Source: Streptomyces sp. ISL-100 (GTDB lineage: Bacteria > Actinomycetota > Actinomycetes > Streptomycetales > Streptomycetaceae). Taken from it: 37,393 nt of DNA. Below the pieces are notes generated by a model. That model ran no database searches, was not told the origin of the DNA, and worked only from the letters and a program-made list of their open reading frames with translations. Shown here in pieces: positions 7,729 through 15,973 of this stretch. The stretch lies in the NCBI RefSeq assembly GCF_018614615.1, contig NZ_JAGGOK010000068.1, positions 1 to 37,393 of the forward strand, given 5' to 3'. Each line of letters begins with the position of its first letter. The first letter of the stretch is position 1. The position numbers were made by a program, and so were the translations under genes.

Positions 7729-9299
7729 CAGGGCGAGGTCCGGCCCTCGGCGGCGGCCTGCTGGTGCGCCAGGTAGGCGTACTGGCTGGGCAGCCGGTCG
7801 ACCAGGGTCTGCGCCTGCCGGCGTACCAGATCGAACTCCTTGACCGCCTCGGTGTCGTCGAGCTTCGAGAGCACCGGCAGCGACCGGGTCGGCACTCCAC
7901 CGAGCCCGAGGAGCATCGCGGAGTACGAGTAGGGCTCGAAGCCGTGAAAGTAGGGGTAGACCGAGTCCTCGTCGGGCAGTTTGGTACGCCACTGCTCGAT
8001 GCGCTCGGCGAGTCCCTCGGGGATCTCGCGGGTCTTGGCGTCCCGCCAGTACTGGTTGTCGTTGCGGGCGGCGGCGTAATAGTGCAGGACGAGGAACTCG
8101 CGCACGCCGTCCATGACGCGGCCGACCTGCCGGTTGTACGCCTCCCGCAGCTGCTCGTCGTCCCGGCTGCCGGGGAGGTGCCGGACCAGCTGCTCGATGC
8201 TGTTCTGGATGAAGAAGATGCCGGTCGACTCGAGCGGCTCGACGAATCCGCTGGAGAGGCCGATCGCCACGCAGTTCTTCGCCCAGGACTGCGAGCTGCG
8301 CCCGATCCGCATCCGGATGTGGTTGGCCGACAGGTCCGCCGCCGCCGGGCCGACGAACTTCCGCAGGGTCCGCTCGGCCTCCTCCGGCGAGCAGTAGTCA
8401 CTGGCGTATACGTAGCCGGTGCCCAGCCGGTCGAGCAGCGGGATCGTCCAGATCCAGCCGGCGTCCTGGGCGGTGGCCGTGGTGCACGGGCGCATGCCCC
8501 GCGCCGCCACGTCCACCGGCACCCGCAGAGCCACCGCGCTGTCGTTGGGCAGGCTGTCCTGGTACGAGACGAACGGCACGCCCAGTGCCTGGTTCAGCAG
8601 CAGACCGCGGAATCCGGTGCAGTCGACGAACAGGTCGCCGTCGAGCTCTCCGTGATCCTTGGTGAGGACGTTCTTGATGGATCCGTCGTCGTCGAGGCGT
8701 ACGTCGAGGACGTCGTCGAGGACGTGCCGGACACCGCGCTTGGTCCCGTACCTGGTGAGGAACTTCGCCAGCAAGGTGGCGTCGAAGTGGTAGGCGTAGG
8801 GGAACTGCGTGGGCTGCCCGGACGGCATCGCGCCGTGGGGATCCGCGTCGCCCACCGCCGCGTCCAGGTCGAGCATGGTTCCGTCGAGGTCCTTGGGGGA
8901 GGCCTTCGCGTCGCACAGCGCGGACAGCACGGAGGCGTCGCGGTCGAAACGGTCACTTGGGCGCATGTGCAGCCACCAGTCGGCGAGCGAGTAACCCCGC
9001 ACGGTTCGCGGCCGTTCGAACGGGTGGTAGAAGTAGTGCCCTTCCTCCCGCCAGTTCTCAAAACGGATGCCGAGCTTGTACGAGGCGTGGCACTCCGGCA
9101 TCCACTCGTGCTCGGCCAGGCCGAGGAACTGGAAGAAGTGCCGGACGGTGCTGAACGTGGCCTCGCCCACGCCGATCGTCGAGACGTTCTTCGACTCGAC
9201 GAGCGTCACGTCGATCTGCTCGCCGAGCGCCGCTTTGAGGTAGGTGGCGGTCATCCAACCCGCGGTACCGCCACCGACGATCACCACGCTGGACATCAT
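7728..9299 (-). CDS. FAD-dependent tryptophan halogenase, probably tryptophan 6-halogenase
   Basis: A 523-residue flavin-dependent halogenase that makes a chlorotryptophan from Trp, chloride, O2 and FADH2. The FAD motif GGGTAG is at residues 9-14, the catalytic Lys is K75 in SYKLGIRF, the hallmark WxWxIP is at 282-287 (WIWTIP), and the active-site Glu is E354 in GFVEPLESTG. Against remembered sequences it is closer to SttH, a Trp-6 halogenase (for example NQALGVPFVSYQDSLPNDSA and GYVYASDYCSPEEAERTLR), than to PyrH (Trp-5) and far from PrnA/Thal. FADH2 would come from the flavin reductase at 12350-12979. With the adjacent tryptophan dioxygenase, 6-chloro-Trp would become 4-chlorokynurenine. 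Regiochemistry is inferred, and bromination is possible. Confidence 0.95.
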   Translation of the reverse strand: MMSSVVIVGGGTAGWMTATYLKAALGEQIDVTLVESKNVSTIGVGEATFSTVRHFFQFLGLAEHEWMPECHASYKLGIRFENWREEGHYFYHPFERPRTVRGYSLADWWLHMRPSDRFDRDASVLSALCDAKASPKDLDGTMLDLDAAVGDADPHGAMPSGQPTQFPYAYHFDATLLAKFLTRYGTKRGVRHVLDDVLDVRLDDDGSIKNVLTKDHGELDGDLFVDCTGFRGLLLNQALGVPFVSYQDSLPNDSAVALRVPVDVAARGMRPCTTATAQDAGWIWTIPLLDRLGTGYVYASDYCSPEEAERTLRKFVGPAAADLSANHIRMRIGRSSQSWAKNCVAIGLSSGFVEPLESTGIFFIQNSIEQLVRHLPGSRDDEQLREAYNRQVGRVMDGVREFLVLHYYAAARNDNQYWRDAKTREIPEGLAERIEQWRTKLPDEDSVYPYFHGFEPYSYSAMLLGLGGVPTRSLPVLSKLDDTEAVKEFDLVRRQAQTLVDRLPSQYAYLAHQQAAAEGRTSP

Positions 9300-9338
9300 T
9301 GGTCTTCTCCTCGGTTTTCCATTGACTATGGGAATGCC

Positions 9339-10055
9339 TCAGCCCGCGCTTCCGGCGAACTCGGCCGTGTGCAACCGCCCCCGATGGGAGCGGAGTTCGG
9401 AGAAGGGCAGGGTGATCCGGCGGAGCAGGTAGTCGATGCCGCTGCTGCCGCCCGTGCCCTGCTCCCCGCCGACCATCCTCGACATCAGACCGAGATGGGC
9501 GACCTTCCACCGCCACAGGCCGTCGCCGACGTCCAGCAGCGCCTCGGCGACCCGGTGCAACTCGCCGGCTTCGGGCCCCAGGCGGCACACCTGCGCCACC
9601 GAGAGGCCGGCGCGTGCCGCTGCGGCCACGAACGCCTTGTACAGCGCGCCCGCCCGCCGGTCGTTGCCGATCAACCGGGCGAGCACGGCGAACTGCTCGG
9701 ACTGGGCCCCGCTCGCGTTGCCGAGGAAGGGACGAAACTGCACGAAGTGCCGAAGCGGGAGGCGTTCGAGGACCAGGACCTGCTCGTGCAGCACCCGGAG
9801 CAGGCCGTCCGACCGGCGCAGCAGCTCCACGCTCAGCTCGGCGTCAGCCGTACCGGACTCGGACGCGAGCGTGTCCACCACGGCCTCGAGATCCGCGATC
9901 AGCTGCTTGAGCCACAGCTCGCAGGACTGGTGCGCGACGATGAAGAAGTGCTCGGCCAGTACCACCGCGCGGTCGGCCGAGTCCGACGAGCGCGGCCGCT
10001 GGAGCGAGAGCAGGGTGTCCGCCCGCAGGTATTCCGAGTAGGTCACATCGGTCAT
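9339..10055 (-). CDS. Tryptophan 2,3-dioxygenase family protein
   Basis: A 238-residue heme protein of the TDO family, which opens the indole ring of Trp to N-formylkynurenine. The N-terminal YSEYLRADTLLSLQ, the distal His H42 in VAHQSCELW, FRPFLGNASGAQSEQF (108-122), the heme-ligand His H187 in WRWKVAHLGL and GTGGSSG at 200-206 are all in the expected order. It is shorter than primary-metabolism TDOs (~280 residues), as some secondary-metabolism members are. Placed 39 bases before the halogenase gene with a GGAG ribosome site, it probably acts on chlorotryptophan. Related folds can instead monooxygenate methylated Trp (the MarE type), so dioxygenation is likely but not proven. Confidence 0.9.
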   Translation of the reverse strand: MTDVTYSEYLRADTLLSLQRPRSSDSADRAVVLAEHFFIVAHQSCELWLKQLIADLEAVVDTLASESGTADAELSVELLRRSDGLLRVLHEQVLVLERLPLRHFVQFRPFLGNASGAQSEQFAVLARLIGNDRRAGALYKAFVAAAARAGLSVAQVCRLGPEAGELHRVAEALLDVGDGLWRWKVAHLGLMSRMVGGEQGTGGSSGIDYLLRRITLPFSELRSHRGRLHTAEFAGSAG

Positions 10056-10099
10056 GAGTCACTCCAGGTGCAGTACTCGGTCGATGACACTGCGTCGGC

Positions 10100-10951
10100 T
10101 CAGGCCGTTTCCATGAGCACCTGGCGCAGGAGGGAGACGAAGGGCTCGGGCTCGCCCTGGAAGCCGGTGTGGTCGCCGGGGAAGTCGACGAGCGCGGTGC
10201 CGAGTTCCCCGGCGAGGGCGGTCGAGGATCGGTGGGAGAGCTGCCCCTTGGAGGTAGTGCCGCCCGCCACCACGATGCGGGCGGACACGGCCCGCAGCGC
10301 GGACAAGTCGGGACGGTAGAGGGCGGTGGGGCGCAGGATGTGCAGGAAGAACCGGTCGAGGATGGCTCGTACGTCGGCCGGCGGGGTGAACGACTCCAGG
10401 TCGGTCACCTCGTGCCGCCCGCCGCCGGGCGGCCGGGAGAAACGCTCGACGCCGGTCAAGGCGGCGTACTTCTTCAGCGCCTCGTTGCGGCCGTCGTCGG
10501 CGTAGGTCTGACACACCTCTTCCAGCGAGGAACTCAACTGCTCGCTGTCCGGCAGTAGTTCGACCAGCGGCGCCTCGTGGGCGACCAGTGCGCGGACCTG
10601 CTCGGGGTACCGGGCGAGCAGCGCGAGCCCGATGGAGGCTCCGCCGCTGCTGCCGAAGACGTACGCCGGCTCGCTGCCGAGCGCCGCCAACAGGTGGTGG
10701 ACGTCGTCGGTCAGCAGGTCGAGCGTCACCTCCGCGTCCGGACCCTCCACGGTGCTGCGCAGGATGCCGCGGGGGTCGTAGGTGACGACGGTGAAATGCT
10801 GGGCGAGGAGCGGGGTGATGGTCGCGAATCCCCTACTGCCCATGGGCGCGCCGACCAGCAGGAGCAGAGGGCCCGTTCCGCTGGTCTCGTAGCACAGACG
10901 CGTGCCCGGTAGGTCCAGCGTGTGTTCGGTCGGGTCGGCGGTCGTTGCCAT
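10100..10951 (-). CDS. Alpha/beta hydrolase, candidate N-formylkynurenine formamidase
   Basis: A 283-residue alpha/beta hydrolase. The oxyanion region is GAPMGSRGF (35-42), the nucleophile elbow GSSGG (100-104) has Ser102, and the C-terminal DHTGF holds a likely catalytic His. It resembles generic esterase/lipase-like hydrolases of Streptomyces rather than metal-dependent KynB. It lies directly upstream of the dioxygenase gene in the same operon, so deformylation of N-formyl-(chloro)kynurenine is the simplest role; cleavage of the kynurenine side chain or ester handling on the diterpenoid is also possible. A ribosome site AAAGGA precedes the ATG at 10951. Confidence 0.85.
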   Translation of the reverse strand: MATTADPTEHTLDLPGTRLCYETSGTGPLLLLVGAPMGSRGFATITPLLAQHFTVVTYDPRGILRSTVEGPDAEVTLDLLTDDVHHLLAALGSEPAYVFGSSGGASIGLALLARYPEQVRALVAHEAPLVELLPDSEQLSSSLEEVCQTYADDGRNEALKKYAALTGVERFSRPPGGGRHEVTDLESFTPPADVRAILDRFFLHILRPTALYRPDLSALRAVSARIVVAGGTTSKGQLSHRSSTALAGELGTALVDFPGDHTGFQGEPEPFVSLLRQVLMETA

Positions 10952-11039
10952 GTCCGGTTCGTCCTTTCTCTCTGGTCCACACGGCCCAGGTGGTGCGCAC
11001 CGCCGGGGCCCCGGGAGGCCGGGGGCGGATGGGCCCGGC

Positions 11040-12248
11040 TCAGGTCCAGCGCAGGTGCAACGGAAGGCGCTTGGGGCCGAAAATGCCCCGCGCGTCGTGG
11101 AACTCGACGTCCGGACCGGCCGAGAACTCGCTCCAGCGGTCGAGCGCCAGTTCCAGGGCGATCCGGGTCTCCAGCCGGGCCAGCGGAGCCCCCACGCAGA
11201 AGTGGATCCCGTGCCCGAAACTCAGATGGGGGTTGGGAGCGCGGCGGAAGTCGAAGCGGTCCGGGTCGGGGAAGACCCGCTCGTCCCGGTTGGCCGAGGA
11301 CAGCCAGGTGACGATGATCTCGCCCGCCGGAACGACGCGTCCGTCGATCACGACCTCCCGCGTGGTCCGCCGCGTCATCGGGGCCAGCGGCGCTCGGTAG
11401 CGGAGCGTCTCCTCGACAGCGGTGGGCAGTTGACTCGGATCGGAGCGCAGAGCCGCGGCGGCTTCGGGGTGCTCGCTCAGACACAGGAGCACGTTCCCGA
11501 GCAGCACAGTCGTGGTGATGTGGCCGGCGAGCAGCAGCAGGCTGACGAACCCGACCATCTCCTCGTCCGCCAGGCGCTGGCCGTCCACCTCCGCCGCCGC
11601 GAGCGTGCTGATCAGGTCGTCCTTCGGCCTGGCCCGGCGGGAACGGATGTGGTCCAGGCAGTACGGGTTCATCTCTCGCATGACCACCGCCATGGACCGA
11701 ATGCGCTGCTCGTTCGGGATCAGTCCGCCGCCCCCGCCGCTCGGCGACACCAGGGCCTCGGCCCAGCGCCGGAAGACCGCGCGGTCCTCGGCCGGGATGC
11801 CCAGGAGCTCAGTGATGACGATGATCGGCAACGGATACGCCAGGTCCGAGACCACCTCGATCCGGTCCGAACCCTTCACCGCGTCCAGCAGCTCACCGGC
11901 GATCTCGATGATGCGGGGTTCGAGCCGGGCCACCACACGCGGAGTGAACGCCTTGCCGACGAGGGTGCGCAGCTTGCGGTGGTCGGGCGGATCCTTCCGG
12001 ATGAGGTTGCCCCGGGTGAAGAGGTCGACGTCCTCCTGCGCGGGGGTGATGTCGCTGAAGTCGGAGGAGAAGGTGGTCGGGTCGGCCAGGATCTGCTCCG
12101 CGTCGGCGTACCGAAAGACGTGCCAGACACCGGCCCGCTCGTCGTGGCTGACAGGGTCCTCCGCCCTCATGCGCCGGAACCAGGCCAGGGTCGACTCGGC
12201 GTCGCCGGACTGGTCGGCCAGTCCGGGGCCGGACTCGGTTGCGGTCAT
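11040..12248 (-). CDS. Cytochrome P450 with an unusual I-helix
   Basis: A 402-residue soluble class I P450. The ExxR pair is EETLRYR, the heme loop is FGHGIHFCVG with Cys351, and the PxRF region is FPDPDRFDF. The I-helix reads LLAGHITTT: the acidic residue normally before the conserved Thr is Ile, so proton delivery may be atypical or substrate-assisted. The ATG at 12248 was chosen for its GAGGGG ribosome site 8 bases upstream; an earlier in-frame start would only add 16 residues rich in Cys and Pro. It lies between the flavin reductase and the hydrolase, near a ligase/carrier-protein pair, so it could oxidise a carrier-bound aryl group or the diterpene. Confidence 0.95.
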   Translation of the reverse strand: MTATESGPGLADQSGDAESTLAWFRRMRAEDPVSHDERAGVWHVFRYADAEQILADPTTFSSDFSDITPAQEDVDLFTRGNLIRKDPPDHRKLRTLVGKAFTPRVVARLEPRIIEIAGELLDAVKGSDRIEVVSDLAYPLPIIVITELLGIPAEDRAVFRRWAEALVSPSGGGGGLIPNEQRIRSMAVVMREMNPYCLDHIRSRRARPKDDLISTLAAAEVDGQRLADEEMVGFVSLLLLAGHITTTVLLGNVLLCLSEHPEAAAALRSDPSQLPTAVEETLRYRAPLAPMTRRTTREVVIDGRVVPAGEIIVTWLSSANRDERVFPDPDRFDFRRAPNPHLSFGHGIHFCVGAPLARLETRIALELALDRWSEFSAGPDVEFHDARGIFGPKRLPLHLRWT

Positions 12249-12288
12249 CGCGGCATCCCCTCGGGTCGGACAGCAGCACTCTGGGTCG

Positions 12289-12345
12289 GTGATCAAGTGA
12301 TCAAGTGATCGGTGCTCAGTGATCGGTGGTCGGTGGTCGGTGGTC
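12289..12345. repeat. Short tandem repeats between flavin reductase and P450 genes
   Basis: Three 8-base units (GTGATCAA, GTGATCAA, GTGATCGG) at 12289-12312 are followed by three GGTGGTC units at 12325-12345. They fill the gap between the flavin reductase stop and the P450 leader in the leftward operon. Low-complexity DNA like this is unusual in Streptomyces intergenic regions and could be a slippage-prone leader or protein-binding array. Confidence 0.75.
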
Positions 12346-12349
12346 GCGA

Positions 12350-12979
12350 TCAGTGTGGGGCGGCGCGGACCCCGGTCGGGTCCCGGCGCGGTGATGGCCC
12401 GTTACGGGCCGGTGCCCGGGTCGGCCCGGTCCCGGCCGCCTGGCCGACCGGCCAGGCCGAGAACTCCCGCATCCCGTAGAGCAGAGGTACGCCCGGCCGC
12501 AGCTCCACACCCGCCACCTCACCGAGTACGACCGTGTGGTCGCCGGCGGCGTACAGCCCGGTGACGGAGCACTCCGCGACGGCGAAGGCGTCCTCGTGCA
12601 GCCATGGCAGCCCCGCCGTCCCCGCCGGTCGCCAGGGGACGTGCGCGAAGCGGTCCGCCACGGGGGACGAGAAGACCTCCGCGGTGGTGCGCGCTCGTGC
12701 GTGCAGCAGGTTCACCGCGAACCACTCCCGCGCCCGGATCGCGTCCAGGGTGCTGCCGCGGGTCTTCAGGCAGACGAGCAGGGTCGGCGGCGCGGCGGCG
12801 ACGCTGCTGAGGGAGGAACAGGTGACGCCTCGGGGGGAGTCGTCCCGGCCGGTGCTCGTCACGACCGTCACACCGGTGGGGAACGAGCTCATCAACGATC
12901 GGAAGTCGTCTCTGTCGACGTGGCGCCGCTCATCGTGCAGCGGCCTTGGACCGGCGACAGCGGTGTGAACGGGTTCCAC
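12350..12979 (-). CDS. Flavin reductase (ActVB/HpaC-like), halogenase partner
   Basis: A 209-residue protein of the flavin reductase-like family, which reduces free FAD or FMN with NAD(P)H. The domain starts at DDFRSLMSSFPTGVTVVTST, continues through RGVTCSSLSSVAAAPPTLLV and FAVNLLHARA, and ends with DHTVVLGEVAGVELRPG. The last ~35 residues (after AWPVGQAAG) are a Pro/Arg/Ala-rich tail. A GTG start at 12979 follows GAGGA by six bases. It is the only flavin reductase in the window, so it is the natural FADH2 source for the halogenase and possibly the flavin monooxygenase at 21862. Confidence 0.93.
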   Translation of the reverse strand: MEPVHTAVAGPRPLHDERRHVDRDDFRSLMSSFPTGVTVVTSTGRDDSPRGVTCSSLSSVAAAPPTLLVCLKTRGSTLDAIRAREWFAVNLLHARARTTAEVFSSPVADRFAHVPWRPAGTAGLPWLHEDAFAVAECSVTGLYAAGDHTVVLGEVAGVELRPGVPLLYGMREFSAWPVGQAAGTGPTRAPARNGPSPRRDPTGVRAAPH

Positions 12980-13072
12980 GAGAAGTCCTCTGCTGGTTTC
13001 TGCAGGCGTCGGCCGCCGGGACGGCGACCCGGAATTACATGTCGTTATTTTTCGGGCCGGACGGCCCGTAAG

Positions 13073-13348
13073 TCATTTTCGCGCCGCGCCATCCGGCTGT
13101 TCCGAAGTCACGGATTCAGCAAGGGACCGAAGCGAACTGAAGGCGGAGGGAGGCCTGTCCGGGTCCCATTCGGCGTGGAACTCGCTCTCCAGCCTGTCGA
13201 GCAACATAACCAGCGTGAGCGAGTCGACCCCGAGACTCAGGAGCGAGGCGTCATGGTCGACAGGCCCTCCGCCGGGGTACTCGTCCCAAACTTCTACGAG
13301 AATTGTTTCGAGACGGGCGAGAGCGTGTTCCAGCTTGGCACTTCTCAT
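13073..13348 (-). CDS. Freestanding acyl/peptidyl carrier protein
   Basis: A 91-residue carrier protein: helix I at about 5-22, the phosphopantetheine site at LLSLGVDSLTLVMLL with Ser43, then an acidic helix II-III region (DRLESEFHAEWDPD). The four-helix carrier length matches stand-alone ACP/PCP proteins. Its ATG overlaps the ligase stop by four bases (ATGA), a standard sign that the two proteins act as a pair: the ligase adenylates an acid and loads it on Ser43. A phosphopantetheinyl transferase is not present here and would come from elsewhere in the genome. Confidence 0.95.
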   Translation of the reverse strand: MRSAKLEHALARLETILVEVWDEYPGGGPVDHDASLLSLGVDSLTLVMLLDRLESEFHAEWDPDRPPSAFSSLRSLAESVTSEQPDGAARK

Positions 13349-14886
13349 ATGCGTTCCTTCAGTTCCGGGTGAGCGGCCCCGGCCGATTCCCCGGCCGCCG
13401 TTTCTCGCAGCGAGCGTCGGTCGATCTTTCCGGCGGCATTTCGCGGCAGTTCCGGAATGGTCCGGAACTCCTCCGGGCGCTTGTACCGGGCGAGGTGCCG
13501 GCGCGCCAGGTCCCGTAAAGCTGCCGTCAACTCCGTGTCCTGCCGGGACACCACCACGTAGGCGACGGGGAGCTCGCCCCACTCGTCGCTCGGAACTCCG
13601 ACCACGCACGCCTCGCGCACGGCCGGATGGCCGAGGAGCACCTGCTCGATCTCCGCCGGGTACACCTTCTGGCCGCCGCGGAAGATGACGTCCTTCACCC
13701 GCCCGGCGAGATGGATGTATCCCTGCTCGTCGACCGTGCCGAGATCACCGGTGCGTATCCAGCCATCGCGCAGGACCTCGGCCGTCGCCTCGGGATCCTT
13801 CCAGTACCTGCGCATCACGGCCGGGCTGCGCACCCAAAGCTCGCCGGTCCGTCCGGTGGGGGAGGGGTGTTCATGGTCGTCGAGGGTGCGGAACACCGTG
13901 CCCATGGTCGCCCGGCCGATGGACGCGGCCCGGCCCCGGGCTTCCCCCGGCGTGTAGTCGTGGTCGGCGGGCGGAAGGGTCACCACGGGGCCGCCCGCCT
14001 CCGTCAGGCCGTACAGCTGGCGAAAGCCACAGCCGAACGACACCTGCGCGTCGAGAAGGAGTTGCCGCGGCATCGGCGCCGCTCCGTAGATCAACTCCTG
14101 AAGGGTGGTCGGCCCGGCCGACGAAAGTCCTCGGGTCTTCAGCAGGAACCGGAGCATGTCCGGGACCAGGAACAGATGCGTCACCTGGTCCCGGCGGATC
14201 GCGGCGAGGCACTCCTGCGGGCTGAACATGCGCATGAGCGCCACCGTCGCACCGGCGGCCAGGTAGATGAGCGGGATCACCATCGCCCCGTGGGAGAGCG
14301 GCCCACAGTGCAGGAAGACCTGGTCAGGGCCCGGCCGGACGTCGGTCAGGTAGCCCAGCGCCACGGACCGCAGCGAGTGGTGGTCGACGCAGACGCCCTT
14401 GGGGCGCCCGGTCGTCGCGGAGGTCTGCAGGATGAACATCAGCTCGTCGTCGGGTATGTCACCCGGCGGCAGGGCGGCGTCGCAGGTGACGGCCCGCCGG
14501 TACTCATCGCTGTCGTAGAGCAGTACGGGACGGCCCGCGCCGGGGTCCGCGGTGCCCGGGAGCCCCGCCTCGCCGACGATCGCCGAGACCTCGAACCGCT
14601 GGACGGCGGCGGCCACTTCCTCGGCCACGGCCCCGTAATGCAGAGGCACCGCGGTCGCCCCGACCTTGCCCAGGGCGAAGTAGGTCTCCAGCACTTCGAG
14701 GCGGTTGTGCGAGACCACCGCGACCCGGTGGCCGCGTTCGACGCCCAGCTTCAGCAAGGCCGTGGCCAGGCTGTCGGTCCGCCGGTCCAACTCCGCGTAA
14801 GTGACGTGCCGTTCACCGTCGCGGATGGCGATCCGCTCGCCGTATCGCTGCCGGCCCCGCTCCAGAAGCAGAGTCATCCAGGACAT
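13345..14886 (-). CDS. AMP-forming acyl/aryl ligase (ANL superfamily)
   Basis: A 513-residue adenylating enzyme with all core motifs: the P-loop FILQTSATTGRPKGV, A5 YGLTEAGG, A7 GWIRTGDLG, the hinge A8 GRVKDVIFRGGQKVYPAEIE, and the A10 lysine in PRNAAGKIDRR. It should activate a carboxylic acid as acyl-AMP and load it onto the overlapping carrier protein. The substrate cannot be read from sequence, but the halogenase and dioxygenase downstream point to (chloro)anthranilate or a (chloro)kynurenine-derived acid. The ATG at 14886 has a GGGGGGAG ribosome site. It is the first gene of the leftward operon and faces a 1.1-kb divergent control region. Confidence 0.93.
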   Translation of the reverse strand: MSWMTLLLERGRQRYGERIAIRDGERHVTYAELDRRTDSLATALLKLGVERGHRVAVVSHNRLEVLETYFALGKVGATAVPLHYGAVAEEVAAAVQRFEVSAIVGEAGLPGTADPGAGRPVLLYDSDEYRRAVTCDAALPPGDIPDDELMFILQTSATTGRPKGVCVDHHSLRSVALGYLTDVRPGPDQVFLHCGPLSHGAMVIPLIYLAAGATVALMRMFSPQECLAAIRRDQVTHLFLVPDMLRFLLKTRGLSSAGPTTLQELIYGAAPMPRQLLLDAQVSFGCGFRQLYGLTEAGGPVVTLPPADHDYTPGEARGRAASIGRATMGTVFRTLDDHEHPSPTGRTGELWVRSPAVMRRYWKDPEATAEVLRDGWIRTGDLGTVDEQGYIHLAGRVKDVIFRGGQKVYPAEIEQVLLGHPAVREACVVGVPSDEWGELPVAYVVVSRQDTELTAALRDLARRHLARYKRPEEFRTIPELPRNAAGKIDRRSLRETAAGESAGAAHPELKERI

Positions 14887-15068
14887 GCACGGACTCCCCC
14901 CGTATCGGCCTTCCTCATGACTGATCAGCAATGAGCACCTTGCCGGGGCGGTGGTGGCGCCAACAACCCCCACTTTGCTGGGGTACCCGCCCGGGGAACC
15001 CTCTGCTAGAGTGCGGCCCTTTTTTGGCGGGCGGGCGGGCCCCGGGTGGACGCGGGCCGCGGCCGACA

Positions 15069-15169
15069 CGGGCTCCCGGGCGGTACGGGCTCCCGGGCGG
15101 TACGGGCTCCCGGGTGGTACGGGCCCCCGGGTGGTACGGGCGTACCGGCGGTACGGGCCAAGCGGGGTA
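15069..15169. repeat. 17-bp tandem repeat array in the divergent control region
   Basis: Units start at 15069, 15086, 15103, 15120, 15137 and 15154 (the last partial). The consensus is CGGGCTCCCGGGYGGTA; each of the first four contains the palindrome CCCGGG, and units 5-6 are degenerate. The period is a little over one and a half helical turns. The location between divergent operons suggests a binding array or a slippage-derived minisatellite. Confidence 0.85.
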
Positions 15170-15772
15170 GGGCGAGTCGTCGAACCGTGCGCGGCACATC
15201 TCGCACTCCGAGAAGAGCCCGCCACCGTGACCGGAAAGAGACCTTCGGGCGGCGCCCGGTTCCCGCGTTCGCCGACTCGGCCGCCCGGGCTCCGGGGAGC
15301 CCGTCGCAGGGCTGCCGCGGGCGGGGGAGCGGGGGCGGCGACATCGCCGCTGACCACCCTCGACCGGCGTGGTCGGCGACGTGTGCGAGCGGTCGAAAGG
15401 CCGTGCGGGGCCTGCCCGGCGGGTGCTCGTCGGTCCGGCCCCGTGGAACCGGCCGCCCATCCGTCACGTCGGCCGGACGGCCCGTCCGCCCATCTGTCGG
15501 AATTCACCGCTCCGAATAAACGGAATGGATCACCAGTCGTCTGACGGGTGCTCAGAAAAGGCCGAGGTTGGCGCCTTCTCGGTGGCCGAATACCGCCCAT
15601 AATTGCGGTTATTGCGCTGAGGGCCGGTGCGGGTGGGTGTTACTGTTGAAATGCAAGCGACCCGAGTGCAAGGATATCTGGCCGACCGGCTCTCCGGCGC
15701 CAACTTGACACGGTGTCGCGACCGGCGAACACGAGATGCGGGGGTATTTGAAGTGACGTCTGGTATTCCGCT

Positions 15773-15795
15773 ACCGGGTCCCCCGGTTTTTCTTT
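15773..15795 (+). terminator. Terminator-like hairpin in the leader of the rightward operon
   Basis: ACCGGG (15773-15778) pairs with CCCGGT (15782-15787) over a 3-base loop and is followed by TTTTCTTT, a classic intrinsic terminator shape. It is 179 bases upstream of the P450 start with no gene before it, so it could attenuate readthrough into the operon or end a short leader transcript. A second small hairpin (CTGCCC/GGGCAG) follows shortly after. Confidence 0.55.
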
Positions 15796-15973
15796 GGTAA
15801 AGAATTCTGCCCTCCTGGGCAGTCCGGGGCTGAACCGCCTTCGGTCTTCGCTCATTTCTCTCTGACACGCATCCATCGATAATCCCTGTCTGCCTGTGCC
15901 TCGCGGTGTCCCACGCCGTGGGCTGCTTCGGTGCGCGCTCCCCCGCGAACGCGCGCAGATCGGAATTCCACCC

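Larger units (their letters stand above)
14887..15973. other. Divergent intergenic control region (1.1 kb)
   Basis: Between the two main operons there is no convincing gene. It contains a 17-bp tandem array (15069-15169), a Thr-free GC-rich stretch, a more AT-rich segment from 15510 to 15800 where promoters are likely, a consensus TTGACA at 15705-15710 without a clear -10 partner, and a terminator-like hairpin at 15773-15795. It is much longer than the other intergenic gaps in the cluster and probably holds both operon promoters. Confidence 0.6.

Noticed and set aside
7728..9299. Tryptophan 7-halogenase (PrnA-like)
   Set aside because: Motif-level similarity is to the SttH/PyrH branch, not to PrnA/Thal.
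7764..10319. An 851-codon rightward open frame
   Set aside because: Antisense shadow of the halogenase, dioxygenase and hydrolase genes; no family resemblance.
10100..10951. Metal-dependent KynB formamidase
   Set aside because: The protein has an alpha/beta hydrolase Ser elbow and lacks the KynB HxxxD-type metal motif.
15069..15169. CRISPR array
   Set aside because: Units are contiguous 17-mers without unique spacers, and no cas genes are near.
15705..15710. Consensus TTGACA as the -35 of the rightward operon
   Set aside because: No acceptable -10 hexamer lies 16-19 bases downstream, so I did not list it as a promoter.
15651..15803. Short leader peptide before the rightward P450
   Set aside because: A frame starting MQATRVQGYLADR is open through the hairpin, but it has no clear ribosome site or recognisable content.
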